From assembly GCA_027382625.1 (NCBI GenBank), contig JAJKFJ010021078.1:124001-188000 (forward strand): DNA of 64,000 nt, in the 5' to 3' direction. Every line of letters starts with the position of its first letter. Position 1 is the stretch's first letter. Below, in pieces: positions 14,801-26,361 of the stretch. The notes beneath the pieces are model-generated. The model was not told where the DNA came from. It saw only the letters and a list, made by a program, of their open reading frames with translations, and searched no databases. Made by a program: the position numbers and the translations under genes. The stretch comes from Tetmemena sp. SeJ-2015. Its lineage: Eukaryota > Ciliophora > Spirotrichea > Sporadotrichida > Oxytrichidae.

Positions 14801-17800
14801 ATCTCAAGTTAAACTATACTTATCCACTTTGGATGGAGTGAATTGAGATTTGAAGTTTCTAATGACTGAGCCGCATGTAGAGAACATGTCGAATCAACTT
14901 AAAAATAAAAATGGAATGATCATAAATAAAAATTTAGAATGTGCTGTCTGTGATCTCAATATGACCTCCGTTGTCATTTGTTTCGATCAGAGAGTTGAAG
15001 TCGAAAATGAAGTTTCTGAATTCAGAGTCCTAAATTGAGAATGAGTAATGGTTTAATTTACTGAGATGGTGAGAGTGGCTGGAGATTGAATTGACAAGGA
15101 ATCGGGAGATTAAAATTTCTAATTGTAAAATTTATTAACTTTAAAAAGTTAGATACGTCGAACTTAATGAAATAACCGCCATCTGCAATATTACAAATCT
15201 CAGATCTAAACCAAATGAAACTAGTAACATCAATTTACGGTTTATTGTAATAGAGATTGCAAAGGGAGGCAGTACTCTCTCCATAGTCTACTATTGTCTA
15301 AATAAATTATTAAACTCTTTCAAATTTAAGATTGAAAGAGAGTCAGTTTTAACCTCACAGCATCTTTCATAGGTACTGAGACATGTTGGGATGGTAGATG
15401 TGCTGTCAGAATCTAAAAATAACTTTCAATCAGCAAATCACCAAAAATGGAATTTCCTAGTCAGATAATTCCTATCTCTACTTACAAACTAATGGAGTCC
15501 AAACTGTCAATTATGACACTTTTCAGAGTAAGACCTCCTCCAACTAGCATGTTAAACTTGATTCCAATCTTATTGTAGACGGTAACTTTTTGTCCCTCAG
15601 TAACGCATAGCTCATCAGTGGCGTCGATGGAGCAAAAGTATGGCTAGATTGTTGTTAGGATGTTTTGAGACTGAGATGGCTGACTTTAGTGGTCTGTAAG
15701 CTGATCTATAGGTTCTCAAGATGTGATGCTCTCCACTCAGAAGGTAGATAGTCACAGAGCAAGTGCCTACTACCTGAGCACAGATCTCATTAGATCTTGT
15801 GAGGGCATCCTGAATTTAAAATGGTAGAATTAAATAGAAGGGAGCTAAAAGGATTGCTCCTCTCTCCTGTCTAAGTCAAAGATGTATAGTCTGGGTTTGT
15901 CTCTGCGAATACAAACAAGGTAAAGGTTAACTCATTCACATCTTTGTTTACACATCTTCCAAAAGACCTTGAGGAGTCGTCAATCTAACAACAAAAGTTA
16001 TGGGAATCTCAAGTCTATACTTACTGTCAGATACTTTGATCCTGAACAGGCTGTGCACTGACTCTCCTGGCCTCCACTGCATTTACCATTTTAAATTTTA
16101 ACTTAATAAAAGATAGATATCTATTCTTCATTTAAAATTGGGGTTTGATTCTTTGCTTAGTCTTAAAACAAAAGACAAATTATGATTTTGCAAGATGAAT
16201 GACAATCTAAAAATAGATAAGCATTTAAAGTGTGCATAGGATACCATCGCAAGTTGAGGTCCAGATATTTCCTCTGAAAAAGAATGAAAGTTTCCCATAC
16301 TTTCCTGAGTCACATACTCAAATAATTTAAAAGTGTTCCTTAAATACTGAACGGCAGGCACCGTCATCCCAAAAGCCGTTAGAGCAACCTTGGCAATCAT
16401 AATTAATTATCTTTATAAAGTTAAAAATCTGCTGCCTTTACTTTTCCATCTGTCTACGTTGTACATCTCGCGCATTTAATTTTTATGATGATAAATTAGG
16501 GGAAGTAATTAGTTCCAGGTAAGTCTGACACATCGTTATTCAAAATTTATAGGTCTGTTATAAATTAGTAAAGGATAATATTTAAATGATACAGTCTAAA
16601 TTGGTAAAATTGATATGCTTTCTCTTACCCATGCACTTGTTATTGAATGCTTGATAGCCTTCTTAGCATTATAAGATGAAATAAGGAAGAAATTAATTTG
16701 AGCACATCTCACATATTTCCTTATCGTTGGGGCAAGATGCACAGTTTTCATCTGAGCATTCACTAAATTAATTTTTAAAGCCTAAATATTTTTATATAAC
16801 TTCTATATTTCTATGCAAAGCTATAATATCAAGCATAATGATTTCTTTTATTGATTATGTGCAGTATCCTCTATCTGAAAGTTTGAATCCAATATCACAA
16901 AAGACACATTCCTTAGAGTCTGCTGCATCTGCCTAGAGACAATCATCTTGGTCTTTGAAAGGGCTTCCTCTTCACGCAAGTATAAGGTTGGCCAGGTTAC
17001 GGCTGAGTGTAGTCCTTGAACTCTTCCTGGCAGTCATAGCAAATACTTGGATCCTCTGTGTCACACTCGTTACACGAAGCCGGATCTGTACATTCTAAAA
17101 ATAGATTACTTGATATTGCCACAAATAAATTAAAATCTTATAATTCAATTTGACCAATCAATTTTCTTCTTATTTTTTTTTAATTCATTTCTGATATAGC
17201 AATAGTTTTAATAATTTGGTCAGGATAATAGAAAAAACTCCAAAATTAGATGATCTAATATTAGGGTTATGTGACAAGTGGTGTTTGATTATTTTCGTGG
17301 TTAATTGAAATAATTGTGCCCTTAATAAATAAAGCCCACTCACCTTAACAGACATTAAAGTCTCTGCTCTGGTAACAAATCAAAAATATTCTTATAACTG
17401 TAAACAAAAAATTATAGTATGTCGTCAAAGAATTGACCCAGCCTTGGTTTGCAGATTCGACTGTGCACTGCTCGCAGCCAGAGTTAAGATTGCAAGATTG
17501 GCAAAATTAACCGCAGGATTTGCAAACTCCCGATATTGGGTCGTTTATGTAGTTGTAGTTAGCTAATCTTAGATTAATTTTAAACTCTTAACAATCTCAC
17601 ATTAAGTTGAGTTTAGTGGACAATCAGGTACACAAAATTAATTCCATTCACACGCACAACATTTGAAAATATAAATGTGAGATCAGATGGGTAGCTGCCA
17701 GTGGTGACCTCAGTTTCATTAGTGAGCAGGTACAAATCCTCTGCACACCTCAGGCACTTCACATAAGTGAGACTGCTTTCCACATCAGTTTTGCAAGCAG

Positions 17801-18181
17801 TGCAACCGTATATGGTTCCTTCGCAACCTGTAAGTGTGATGAGCCATTGTCGAAAAACCAGACGTGAAAATATTATAATGTTTAACCTCGAAAAATGAAA
17901 AGTCAGAAGAAGGATACCAAGTTAAAAATAGATAGCCAGCCAGTTACTTACTTCTACAGTTGCCGTAGTCGTCTCGGTACCCAAATGGCTCGTTGCCTAA
18001 ATCGTCAAAGTGTAAGATGCTTACATCCGGTGTCAGAGACAGTTTCTAAATCAGCAATCACGAATTCCCTATTTCATTTTAAAAAAAAATTGATTTAGAA
18101 TAATTGCAAGCTGAAAAAGCTGAGTAGTAGTAGAAGACTTATTAGCAAGCTCCGTGGTTTTGTGTATGTGTTCCAAAACAT
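1..18181 (-). CDS. Giant beta-helix/Cys-rich surface receptor (5' at 18181, 3' end beyond window)
   Basis: Read on the minus strand with TAA/TAG as Gln, coding pieces run almost the whole 18 kb and are still open at base 1. Order: an ATG at 18181 followed by a hydrophobic, Leu-rich stretch (LLISLLLLLSFFSLQ) that looks like a signal peptide; Cys-rich modules; a long array of parallel beta-helix rungs with the signature N..GGAIY; an ephrin-receptor-like Cys module; several membrane segments; a charged tail. This architecture is common among very large ciliate surface proteins. The pieces are separated by many AT-rich breaks (IESs, some introns), so no single open frame exceeds about 270 nt. That it is one gene and not two is inferred from the single signal peptide and single membrane end I found. 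Ligand and function are unknown. Confidence 0.7.
1233..1261 (-). other. IES, 29 bp, pointer AGTT
   Basis: AGTT occurs at 1233-1236 and 1262-1265 (AACT on the coding strand). Removing 29 bp with one copy joins ...KNPFVTV to T-LNQLESLSIISS in one frame, immediately before a membrane helix of the giant receptor. The insert has no GT-AG borders on the coding strand. Confidence 0.7.
6061..6570. repeat. A/T homopolymer-rich low-complexity block
   Basis: About 500 bp made almost entirely of A-runs and T-runs (several of 10-18 bases) with short GG or CC interruptions, including one CCCCCC followed by a long A-run near 6498. No coding frame fits on either strand. It lies between beta-helix coding pieces, so it must be removed from the expressed gene. 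The left edge carries GGTGGGGCCTAAAAAGGGC, loosely like the G-rich end of the TIR element at 8777. It may be a decayed element or a poorly resolved consensus. Confidence 0.5.
8777..9577. mobile_element. TIR element (MITE-like), 801 bp, with 8-bp target duplication
   Basis: Nine G at 8777-8785 mirror nine C at 9569-9577. The ends are imperfect inverted repeats of about 140 bp (about 8777-8915 against 9433-9577), sharing CCTCGTCATCCA, CCAATTTTTTAGTCCAAATT and GCCTATGCTCATCATATTCT. The flanks carry the same 8-mer GAATAATT at 8769-8776 and 9578-9585, a target-site duplication. The roughly 515-bp centre is very AT-rich with no ORF of note, so this is non-autonomous. An 8-bp duplication is typical of hAT-type transposases, but the family is not proven. 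It lies in non-coding territory of the giant receptor gene and so would have to be lost with an IES. Confidence 0.85.
9605..9919 (+). CDS. Coding-like plus-strand segment inside the minus-strand receptor territory
   Basis: With TAA/TAG as Gln, a frame starting near AGGCTTTAA at 9605 stays open for about 104 codons to TGA at 9917-9919. Its composition is protein-like: PLKIRGKSGKEVEVQLF, then SLQGFKRKAEQSYRDRIED and FKFESNGPAELFN. The opposite strand here has no beta-helix signature. No family is recognised and no start codon is evident; a possible splice acceptor (AATTATAG) lies just upstream. It could be an exon of a nested gene, an inverted or displaced macronuclear segment, a transposon gene remnant, or chance. 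Confidence 0.35.
16100..18181 (-). other. N-terminal signal peptide and furin-like Cys-rich part of the giant receptor
   Basis: After the signal-peptide exon (18181 down to about 18108) the frame changes across an AT-rich break near 18050-18105. A segment ending ...YGNCRS then meets GTAAGTAA, and an acceptor CTTACAG leads into CEGTIYGCTACK, so a spliceosomal intron of about 110 bp lies near 17840-17955. Further down come repeated CxxC pairs such as CSDENCASCPNDKEICEMC (near 16740) and CQGCSNGFWDDGACRS (near 16380), typical of furin/growth-factor-receptor-like Cys-rich ectodomains. Confidence 0.6.
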
Positions 18182-18841
18182 AGCAATTTAATGAGTAGGA
18201 GTTTTCTGAAATAATAATTACCCCAGATCAATATTAAAACACACAAATACTTCAGCTACTCAAGTTTAATTAAAAATAAAAGGCCGAATTTGTTTTTAGC
18301 TTTCCAGATCTTATTTCTTGCACCTAAATACGTCTTCGCAAGCAGTTAATGTTGAATTTCAATGTTCTTAAATAAAACGATGATTGATTACTCTTAATTG
18401 AAAAAGAATTCTGAGAAATAAATATATCGAGATTAGAAGATTCTGTGTTACAAAACAGAAACAGATGAGAAAGTTTGAGGAGTTGAATACTCTTAATTAA
18501 TAAAAGATATGACAGAAGAATTAAACTTTATTTTCTTATAAATGTTAAAGAGTGTGTGTGATTATGTATTGTGGGTTTATGATTTATTGATTCTACATAG
18601 AAAAGACAGCCGAAATAAGAGAGTCTATAATTATTTAATAAGATTAATTTATTCCCTTACACTTCGTCGAGGGTCAACCATCTGCAAATAGCTGATCCAA
18701 ACCTTACAGAATTTTCGCAAATCTTTTGAAAAGTTACAAGAAAATAAAATCATCTCAAGTCGAAATTTAAATTCCATTAAGAATACTCAAAGAAAATGAT
18801 AGTTATTTTTTTAAAAAATATATAGGGATCCTTTTTTTTAA
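18182..18841. other. Intergenic region between divergent genes
   Basis: AT-rich, no convincing coding frame. It separates the putative start of the giant receptor (minus) from the first possible ATG of the histidine kinase gene (plus, 18842) and so should hold both promoters. I see no clear named motif. Confidence 0.5.
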
Positions 18842-21800
18842 ATGAAGGAAATCTTAATTTACATAGTCTTAAGGAAACTCAATCAGCAGGGATTCTTCCA
18901 AAAATTCAAGGGTCTGTAATTTAAAATATGATAACTTTAAAGTTCTATTAATTTTAAATTGATTAGGAACCCAAGAGTTATTTATTACTTATCCAATGAG
19001 AATATGGCGTTAGATCTGACTCTAAATACCATACTATAAAGGAGTTTAATATTTTAAAGTTATTATTTTATTTTAATACTGTTCATTTACATATTCTACG
19101 CAAATATTTAAGCTCCTCGAGCCACTGCAAATGAGAGTGGATTCCCAAGAATAGAACAATAAGATTCTGACTCGCTAAATCCTGTTTCTCCAATTTCATA
19201 AATCTACGATTAGGTTGCTTGGTTTAAATTAATTAATGCTAATTAAATTTTTTGTGTGGTACTCTGGCCTCATTTTCAACTTGATTTGCTTGGTTGCTTG
19301 CTTAAAAATTAATAAAACACTCTCTTGCATTGTTTTTAAAAATAAGACTTCGGTTTGCACAATTCTATTAATCATATAGAGATTAAAACTAAATGTGATA
19401 AGTATATTCTTATTAATTATTAGTGTTAATCATTAGGAGTTGCGAAAGAAGGAGCAACAAGAGAGCAAGTTCCAAAATCAGGAGACGTTATTAAATCAGT
19501 GGTGGAGCACACTCCACAGCCTCTCTCAAGGAGTCATGCTCCTCAACCTCTAATCCAACTCAGTGGTCTACCACAATTTAAATTTCCTCTCTTTATTCTA
19601 AACTTTGATTTAAATTCCATTAAATGAATCTGCTCAGAAGATTTTAGATCTACTTGGAGACCGATTCACAAGTCATTAAATTTTTCTTCATTTCTCTGAA
19701 TCTTTTCAATTTAAAGCGTGTCTGATTTCATAGGTGGGAAAGATAAGCAAAGTGACACTAAGCCTGTTGCCCAAACAGCCATTAAAAAAGATTCTCTGCC
19801 TAAAAAAAACATTATCTTAAATGCGGAGACTCCTTAGTATAATAATTAAAGAAGATAAATTTTTTTATATATAGTTTTATATTTTTAGTGGGTTGTAGAA
19901 AACTCGTACATGAATAGTCCCCTACCTAGACAGAAAAAACCTAAGCTCGAGTTCTTTGGCAAAAATTAAAATCCAACTAACTCAGATTAGTTCACTGTCA
20001 TTTAAAATGGAGTTACAAATTGCTAATCAAAATAGAGTATAGTTTGAAAATTAATTCAAGCTTTTTATATAATCACCATACACAAAGATATAACGTGGTC
20101 CGCTTGAAAAGATAGAGGAAACGTGCGAAAAAGACTCAAAGAAAGAGGGGAAATTTCTCTTCTCAAACAATGACTCTCCTCAATCTAATCATCATAATCA
20201 AAAAAGCAAATAAAATATTTAGCCAAAACTAAAATACTCTACTTAATAATTCTAAAATTATTCTTTTAATTTATACCCTGCAAACTAGAGTAATTAATTA
20301 CAAGTAACTGGACTAAGGAGATTCAACTCACCAGAGGATCTAAAAATTTTCTATAACTTTTTATTCTCATTTTCCGTTTTAATCTACAAAGTATTAGAAA
20401 CGATGACTCGCCTTTTGGATTAGATGAGGATAAAAAATTCAGATCGCACTCCATCTCGACGTTCGGTTCTCCCCTCCAGAGTTTATAATTTTCTCAATTC
20501 AAAGGTAGGGATAACCTTCTAGAGGACTCGCTAGAGCAAATTAATTGTTTATAAATTAGTAAAAAATATTTTTTAGATACACCTCGAGAGGAAGGGCAGA
20601 AGAATTTTCCTAATAGTTTAAAAAAGTTTGCAACTCATATCTTTGGCAAACTCTTGCCTTTAATTTTCCCTTAAATGGAGCCAACTTAGTAATAATCTAA
20701 TGCAAAAAATATTTTTTCTATTCTATTTAAAGTAAACCACTTTCGTTTCACCGAACGGCTAAGCATTGAGCAAGCAAAGCCTAAAAAGTGTGAGGCTGAA
20801 AATAAAAGACAATCAGGCTGATAGGGCAACAGGCGCTCAATATCCGGCGGGCCCCAGCTCCTCTCAGATATCTTCTTTCGCTCAAAATCTGAGGAAGCAG
20901 ACCGACCTATGGAAGGTTATTTAAAAAGTTAATGATATTCCTTGTGTGAGTTTTACTTTAAATTTCAGAGATGATAAATGACTTAAAGAATAAACAATCA
21001 TACTAGCTAGGCAAATAGACTTCATTCAAATATTTTAAATAATTTGAAGAATTATAGACTGAAAATACAAAACAGTTAACTACTGAATTAGATAAGTGCT
21101 TGGTGAGTGATCAGCCGCTATTAGATAGCGAGACTAAGCCGCTCTCTCTATTTTAAAAGATTCGAAACACGCTATTCCTCTCGCCTAAATATCTTATAAC
21201 TGATGGTACATGATATAATGTTTGCCTATTTAGGAGGGCCAGAATTCGAATAAGAGCAGATCTCCCTCCTAGAACGATTTCAGAATCAGCAATGATGACC
21301 CTAAAGCTTCTCTCTAAAATAATTATTTTTTGAAATTTTTTAAAGTATAAATATTTGTAAATACCAGAGTTGAAGGCCTAAAATGAAATATCCAAGGTGG
21401 CACAGTAAGAGGTAAGGAGGCAGATTCAAATGCAGAGAAGCCTTAAAATAAAGTAATCATTAATACTTGCTCTTCTTTAATTATGAGAGCCTTAAAGAGT
21501 TAGCTCAAAGGTTAAAAAAGCCTTCTTTTTAGGAAAGCTGAATGTCAACACTTAAGAATATATTATAAATTAGCGTAACATTACTCAAAGAAATTCATCA
21601 GATTACCAGATCTTTAAAAAAATACTATCTGAATAATTAAAGGAAGTGAATTAGGTATTTAGTGATTTTAATAGTGAATAGGTAAATTGAATGAAACTTT
21701 TGGTAGATTAACCTCTGTAGAAACAATATTTCGAAAGCCAATACTTTACCTAAGATTATATTTGAAAATCTATAGACAAGTTTGACTTATAATCTTATCC

Positions 21801-23985
21801 GTTCCAAATTATAAAATCTATGGGCGATTTGCAGATCAAGGGTTAATTTCAGATTTATTTCTCCCACCTTTCTATAATTCTAATTGCTTAACAAAATCCT
21901 TATTTAAATTCAAATTTGTTATATTTGTTTAAGAGGGTGAAAAAGATTCTTACTAAATAGAACAAAGAGACTAGGGGTAGGACACAAACTCCTTAAATAA
22001 AAACTTAAGCGAAAGTACCCTCAAAATGTTTGTGCCTAGATACAAGGTGATCATCAATTCTTATTATATAATGTCTTACTATTTTATGAAGAGTGATCAG
22101 CAACGGAAAGCTAATCGAGTTGGAGGTCAAGATTATTAAATACAAAAATCAACCAGAGACAGCTATAAATAAAGAGTTAATCAATAGTTTTTCTCCACTC
22201 TATATATTTTTGAGCTCTCATCCTAGTTACTAATATCACAAATATCTAATTCTTATATAAGATGAATTTTTTATTCAAATGTTAAGAAGCTGGAGAAGCA
22301 AAAGCAGACTAATAAATTCAAGACCATATATTTCGCATCAGTGGCTCATGACCTCCGCACCCCAATCAATTCCATAATGTGCATAAACTAGACTTTCATG
22401 CAAATGCCAGACCAAATTAAAAACCAGCACCTCTATAATTAGGAGAATATTTTCATCATTGCTATTAAAATATTTTAGTGTCTATAAGATTTCGTTGAAC
22501 TCATGCAAGTTCTTGCTAAACTTGATCGATGACATTCTGGATTTGACAAAAATCGAGCTGAAATAGTTTTCTCTCAGCAACAACTGGTTTAATCTCAACT
22601 CAGTTATTTATTTAAACAATTAAAATCTCTATACTTACTTAAGTTTTGTTTGCTTTTTTATTTAGGAAGTGAACGAAATTATGGGGTAGTAGATATAGAT
22701 GAAAAACTTGAGCTATTAGGTGGACTCTGGTGATAACATTCCAGAGAAGATTTACTCAGATGAGCGCAGAATCAAACAGATTTTGTTTAATCTAGTCGGA
22801 ACGCATAGAAGTTCACGCAAAAGGGTGGAATTAAACTTTCTGTTGCGGTTGAAAGGAAGACTTAAATTTAATCTCAAATTTATGGGTCACATAAACACTT
22901 ACTCTAAGATTTTTTAATCATAGATTAAATATTAAATGGCATAGGAGTCTTTCAGCGCGCTGGTGCAAACTATAAATAACTCAAGTGGAGGAGGAGATAG
23001 TGCTGATATTTTCAGTAGAGGACACAGGCATCGGTATGTCAGCTGAGGACCAGTAAAAGTTATTCAGACTTTTCGGGAAGCTAAAGACACATGCCAACAT
23101 CAACAAAAATGGAGTTGGGCTTGGACTCACCATCAGCAAAAAACTTGTTGAATCCATGGGTGGCTAGATAGATGTAACATCCGAGGTCAATAAAGGAACA
23201 ACATTTAAACTAACTGCATTTTTCAATATTTATTTAGCTTCTTTGATTTAAGTTCTTCATAGTTGTGAAGGCAGAGAAACCCAAGAGCTTATTTGAATCT
23301 AAAGCTGCAGAGGTCAACGCATAGGTTATGGTGCCAGCCATGCTCAGAGAGGGTTCTTTTAATCAAAACCCCACTGGCAAAGTAAGGAGTAAGAAAAGCT
23401 TGGGAGCAGAGAAAAACAGACTACTTTTGAAAAATAAAACATCCGTAGTTCCAAGCCTAGCACTAGATGACACTTTCACGTAACCTATTTGAAAGTTAAT
23501 ATTTTAAAGCTGACGTATTATTTCTATTCCTCCCATTCCAGGTTCAGGACTCAGCCAATACAAGTTTAACATGAAGAACACGATAAAGAGAGAAAACTTG
23601 ACCTCTGCTAATCTTAGAGATCAGTTCATCAACAGCCCGCTGATTAGATAAGATTATGACTCTTTTGAGTCTCAAAGAATATAAATCCTTTCTTCTTTCT
23701 TTAATAAGAAACGGAATTTCACTCTTGCAAACTCCCACACTTCATGACTTATCTCTTTTTAAATTTAATGAGAGATCTCACTCTAATGTAATCATGGTGA
23801 GGACCATTCCAACTATATAATGTTGTGTGCCATTGCAAAATTCTTTATATAATAAATTTTAAACTATCTTGTATGGCGATGACGATGAAGATATTCTGCC
23901 TGACAGCGTGAGTGAAAGGAAAGCAGCTAAGAAAAGAAAAGACTCCTAATTTAAACCCTAAGCCAACTCTAATAGAGATGTATGA
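18842..23985 (+). CDS. Sensor histidine kinase
   Basis: The dimerisation/phosphoacceptor H-box reads ASVAHDLRTPINSI (near 22340), followed by LNLIDDILDLTKIELKQ. The ATPase part follows: DERRIKQILFNLVG (near 22790) leading to an N-box NAxKFTQKGGIKLSVAV in the next frame, then FSVEDTGIGMSAEDQ (G1), the Phe-rich FRLFGKL, NGVGLGLTISKKLVE (G2) and GTTFKLTAFF. These are the hallmark boxes of an ATP-driven His autokinase. At the N-box one A appears missing (GGAACGC for expected GGAAACGC). The long N-terminal half (18.8-22.2 kb) is polar, Ser/Gln-rich with possible helices and is cut by IESs; its exact start is uncertain. I find no receiver domain; the tail is acidic then Lys-rich (DDDEDILPDS, KKRKDSQ) and ends at TGA 23983-23985. 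Confidence 0.8.
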
Positions 23986-24158
23986 AAAGACTCAATACAT
24001 AAATAATCACACAAACCTATTTATATCTATATTTCATAATTCAACTTTTATTCAAAGTTAAATCATTATCTGTAAATGAATTGCAATGAGTCATTCTTTG
24101 TAAAATGTTAAAAGATTAATTATTTAAGCTAACGACGTTTGATACATAATTTCACTTT

Positions 24159-26171
24159 TCATAATTCAATTGATAGCGTAAACTCTAATATATATGCTTG
24201 TTGAGTTTAAGAAATGAAAATTATTTACTTAAGAGGTAGGACGAGGAAAGAGACGAAATTTACGAAGCTGATTACAAATACGATTATGCTCTAACGCCCA
24301 TACCTTTTTACCACTTTCTCAACCACTGAGAGCCCAACGATAGCTGTAAAAAGTATCACTACTCCAATTAGAATTTTTTATAATTCTTATATCCATCTTA
24401 AAATTCATTAACTTATAAATGACAAGAGCATAAGGATAATTCAGCTGCCCAAGGTAAATAAACTGTAAAGAAACGCTCATGGTGCTAATTAATCCAATGT
24501 ATTGATTGGTCGAGGCAGTCACAGACGGCAGCAAGCCCAGAGATAAAAAGACAGGACTTAAAATAATGCCTCCTGCTATTCCGAGCACACCAGCTAAGAT
24601 ACTTGCTATAAAGCAATACCCAACCACGTTTTAAACTAGCTTGGGCTTGTCAAATCTCAAATCGCTCTCGTCATACTCATAGTGATCTCGAATCTTTATC
24701 ATGTGGATTCTTTTCAAGTCTTTGCCGTTCTTAATCGTGGTTAAATATATTTTTCATTAATTTGGCGAACAGGCAAAATGTTCCAAAAGACAGTATCACC
24801 AAGAATTTGATAAATCTTTGAACGAGCAGCGTCGTCTCGAAATCATAGTTTACTATCATTACAAATTCAAAATGTATAGATAATCTATATGAGGAGATAA
24901 TAATTAATCAGCATTGAAACTATCAGGAAGCCGAAAATTGTAAGAATCTGACTAACTCTCTTGCGAGTGAAATGCTGGCCTTCCTCTTTAACGATTTGAT
25001 TTAACTCATCAGTAGGTCCATCTATGAGCCTAGATATTTTACTATACATGTTTAATTCTTCATTCTTAAATATGGAAAGAGTGGTCCTGATGGATTTCCT
25101 ACTTCGCTTCCTTTCGAGTAGCAGAGGATTCCTGAGTAGACTCTTCTTATGATTTTCTTTCTTCCACATTTGCAATCCCTTCCTCATGTTTGTGTAAAGC
25201 GTCGCCGTCAGCAGTATTTCGAGCAGTATCACCAACTCCAACTAGTCTATTACATTTATAAAGTGAATTCTATCATTCATTCATAAATTAGTTCAAAAGC
25301 GCTCCAATCTAAACACCAACAACCGTGCCAAAATAAACCATGGGCATGGTGAGGGTTACTATCTCATAGTCAATGATTTTCCTCCAAGGACGGTAGGGGT
25401 GCTTCTAATTGAAGTTGTAGAGGAAGCGAGTCAAAGCAGAAATGAAGGCGAAAAAGTTTGATAACGGCACACACTCCTAAATCGGCTCATTATTATAACA
25501 CTGCATATTTATAATTTGGCATGTTCATGAATATCATGAGGAAGGGAATCATTATACCCCCGCCGCCTATTCCACCAGCTACGGCAAAAATATTCATGAA
25601 GCCGATCAGGCCGATGCCACTTATCTAGTGGAGTGATAGTTAGAGTGGTGTCAGATAGAACTCATTTTTATCTGGATTAAATATATATATACTCTGATTA
25701 TTCAGGTTCTATAATTAAAAAGATTGGCATATGGAGCAGCAGCCGCAGTCTAATTCATTTTTAGTTTCTTTAAAAATTGGCTTGAATAATGAATCCGATC
25801 GGCACTCTTTGCTTCTTAATCTGCTTTCTGAAAATAATTTTCTATTAATTTCCCTCATATGCTTTAAATGCCAATTGATGAGTGTGTAAGAAATTCTATT
25901 TTAATGTATTAATTTGAGAAATCACAGATATTATTGCTCATTTAAAGTGTGTTTAATTAAACATAGAGTGTGTTTATTTATATGGAATATTATAAATTTC
26001 TGTCTTTGGGAATGGAAAAAAGTTAAGGAATTCTAGATTAAAACACTAATAATTTATAATGCATTATAGATAATGTAGATGAAGTGTATTTTTAATTTAG
26101 AGAGACAAGTAAATTAGGAGCCACAGAGCTACTTACCATTAAAACTAATCGAATAAAACGAAGATAATCAT
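24159..26171 (-). CDS. TauE/SafE-family membrane transporter
   Basis: Both halves of the TauE/SafE fold are visible on the minus strand: IFAVAGGIGGGGIMIPFLM (near 25590) with ECVPLSNFFAF following, and LAGVLGIAGGIILSPVFLS (near 24570) with PSVTASTNQYIGL. Other hydrophobic helices read VVGVQIGALLN, QILTIFGFLIVSMLINYYL and ILIGVVILFTAIVGLS. A loop with basic and acidic residues (25030-25180) lies between the halves. A Cys-rich N-terminal stretch (LDCGCCSICQ) precedes the first half, as in ciliate relatives. Frames change at AT-rich breaks (near 25670, 25500, 25260, 24840, 24750 and 24400), which are IESs or introns. A possible first exon starts at 26171; that start is uncertain. The family exports sulfur-containing or other organic anions; the substrate here is not predictable. 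Stop TGA at 24159-24161. Confidence 0.78.
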
Positions 26172-26361
26172 AGGGAAGCACGAGCCTCCCCCTAAAATGA
26201 GGACTTAGCTGACAGTTCACTGCAATAAAATACCACACCTAACTAATCGGGAAAAAAGAACGCCAGGGATATTCTATTAGAAAAAAACACTTTAATCATC
26301 TCAATTTTTAAATTTTATGATTCTGAGAGACCGACTGGGAGGTGTATTAAATCTAAGTGAT

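Larger units (their letters stand above)
2900..16100 (-). other. Parallel beta-helix repeat array of the giant receptor, heavily interrupted
   Basis: Minus-strand pieces repeatedly show rungs ending in Gly-Gly-Ala/Gly-hydrophobic-Tyr: for example NSVIGGAVYIEG (near 14030), YWNTGDGGVIDANF (near 10100), YARYGGAIYLSG (near 4750), AYFIGGALYAQT (near 4680) and NSSGGAIYWSD (near 3610). This spacing is that of right-handed beta-helix (pectin-lyase-like) repeats. Pieces are mostly 60-250 nt and separated by AT-rich gaps of similar or smaller size. The gaps often hold ATTTAAAT-like runs and differ in length, as expected for IESs. Two larger gaps hold an A/T homopolymer block (6061-6570) and a TIR element (8777-9577). 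Confidence 0.6.

Noticed and set aside
16128..16400. Minus-strand 90-codon frame
   Set aside because: A different minus-strand frame at the same place encodes CQGCSNGFWDDGACRS, continuous with the Cys-rich ectodomain, so this frame is a shadow.
23270..23985. Receiver domain after the histidine kinase
   Set aside because: No phospho-acceptor Asp or Lys pattern of a receiver is visible; the acidic run near 23876 is part of a low-complexity tail.
26130..26225. Extra TauE-like fragment LILGGGSCFPMIIFVLF upstream of the transporter
   Set aside because: Short, only loosely similar to the Gly-rich TauE loop, and does not splice in phase with the rest; treated only as an uncertain first exon.
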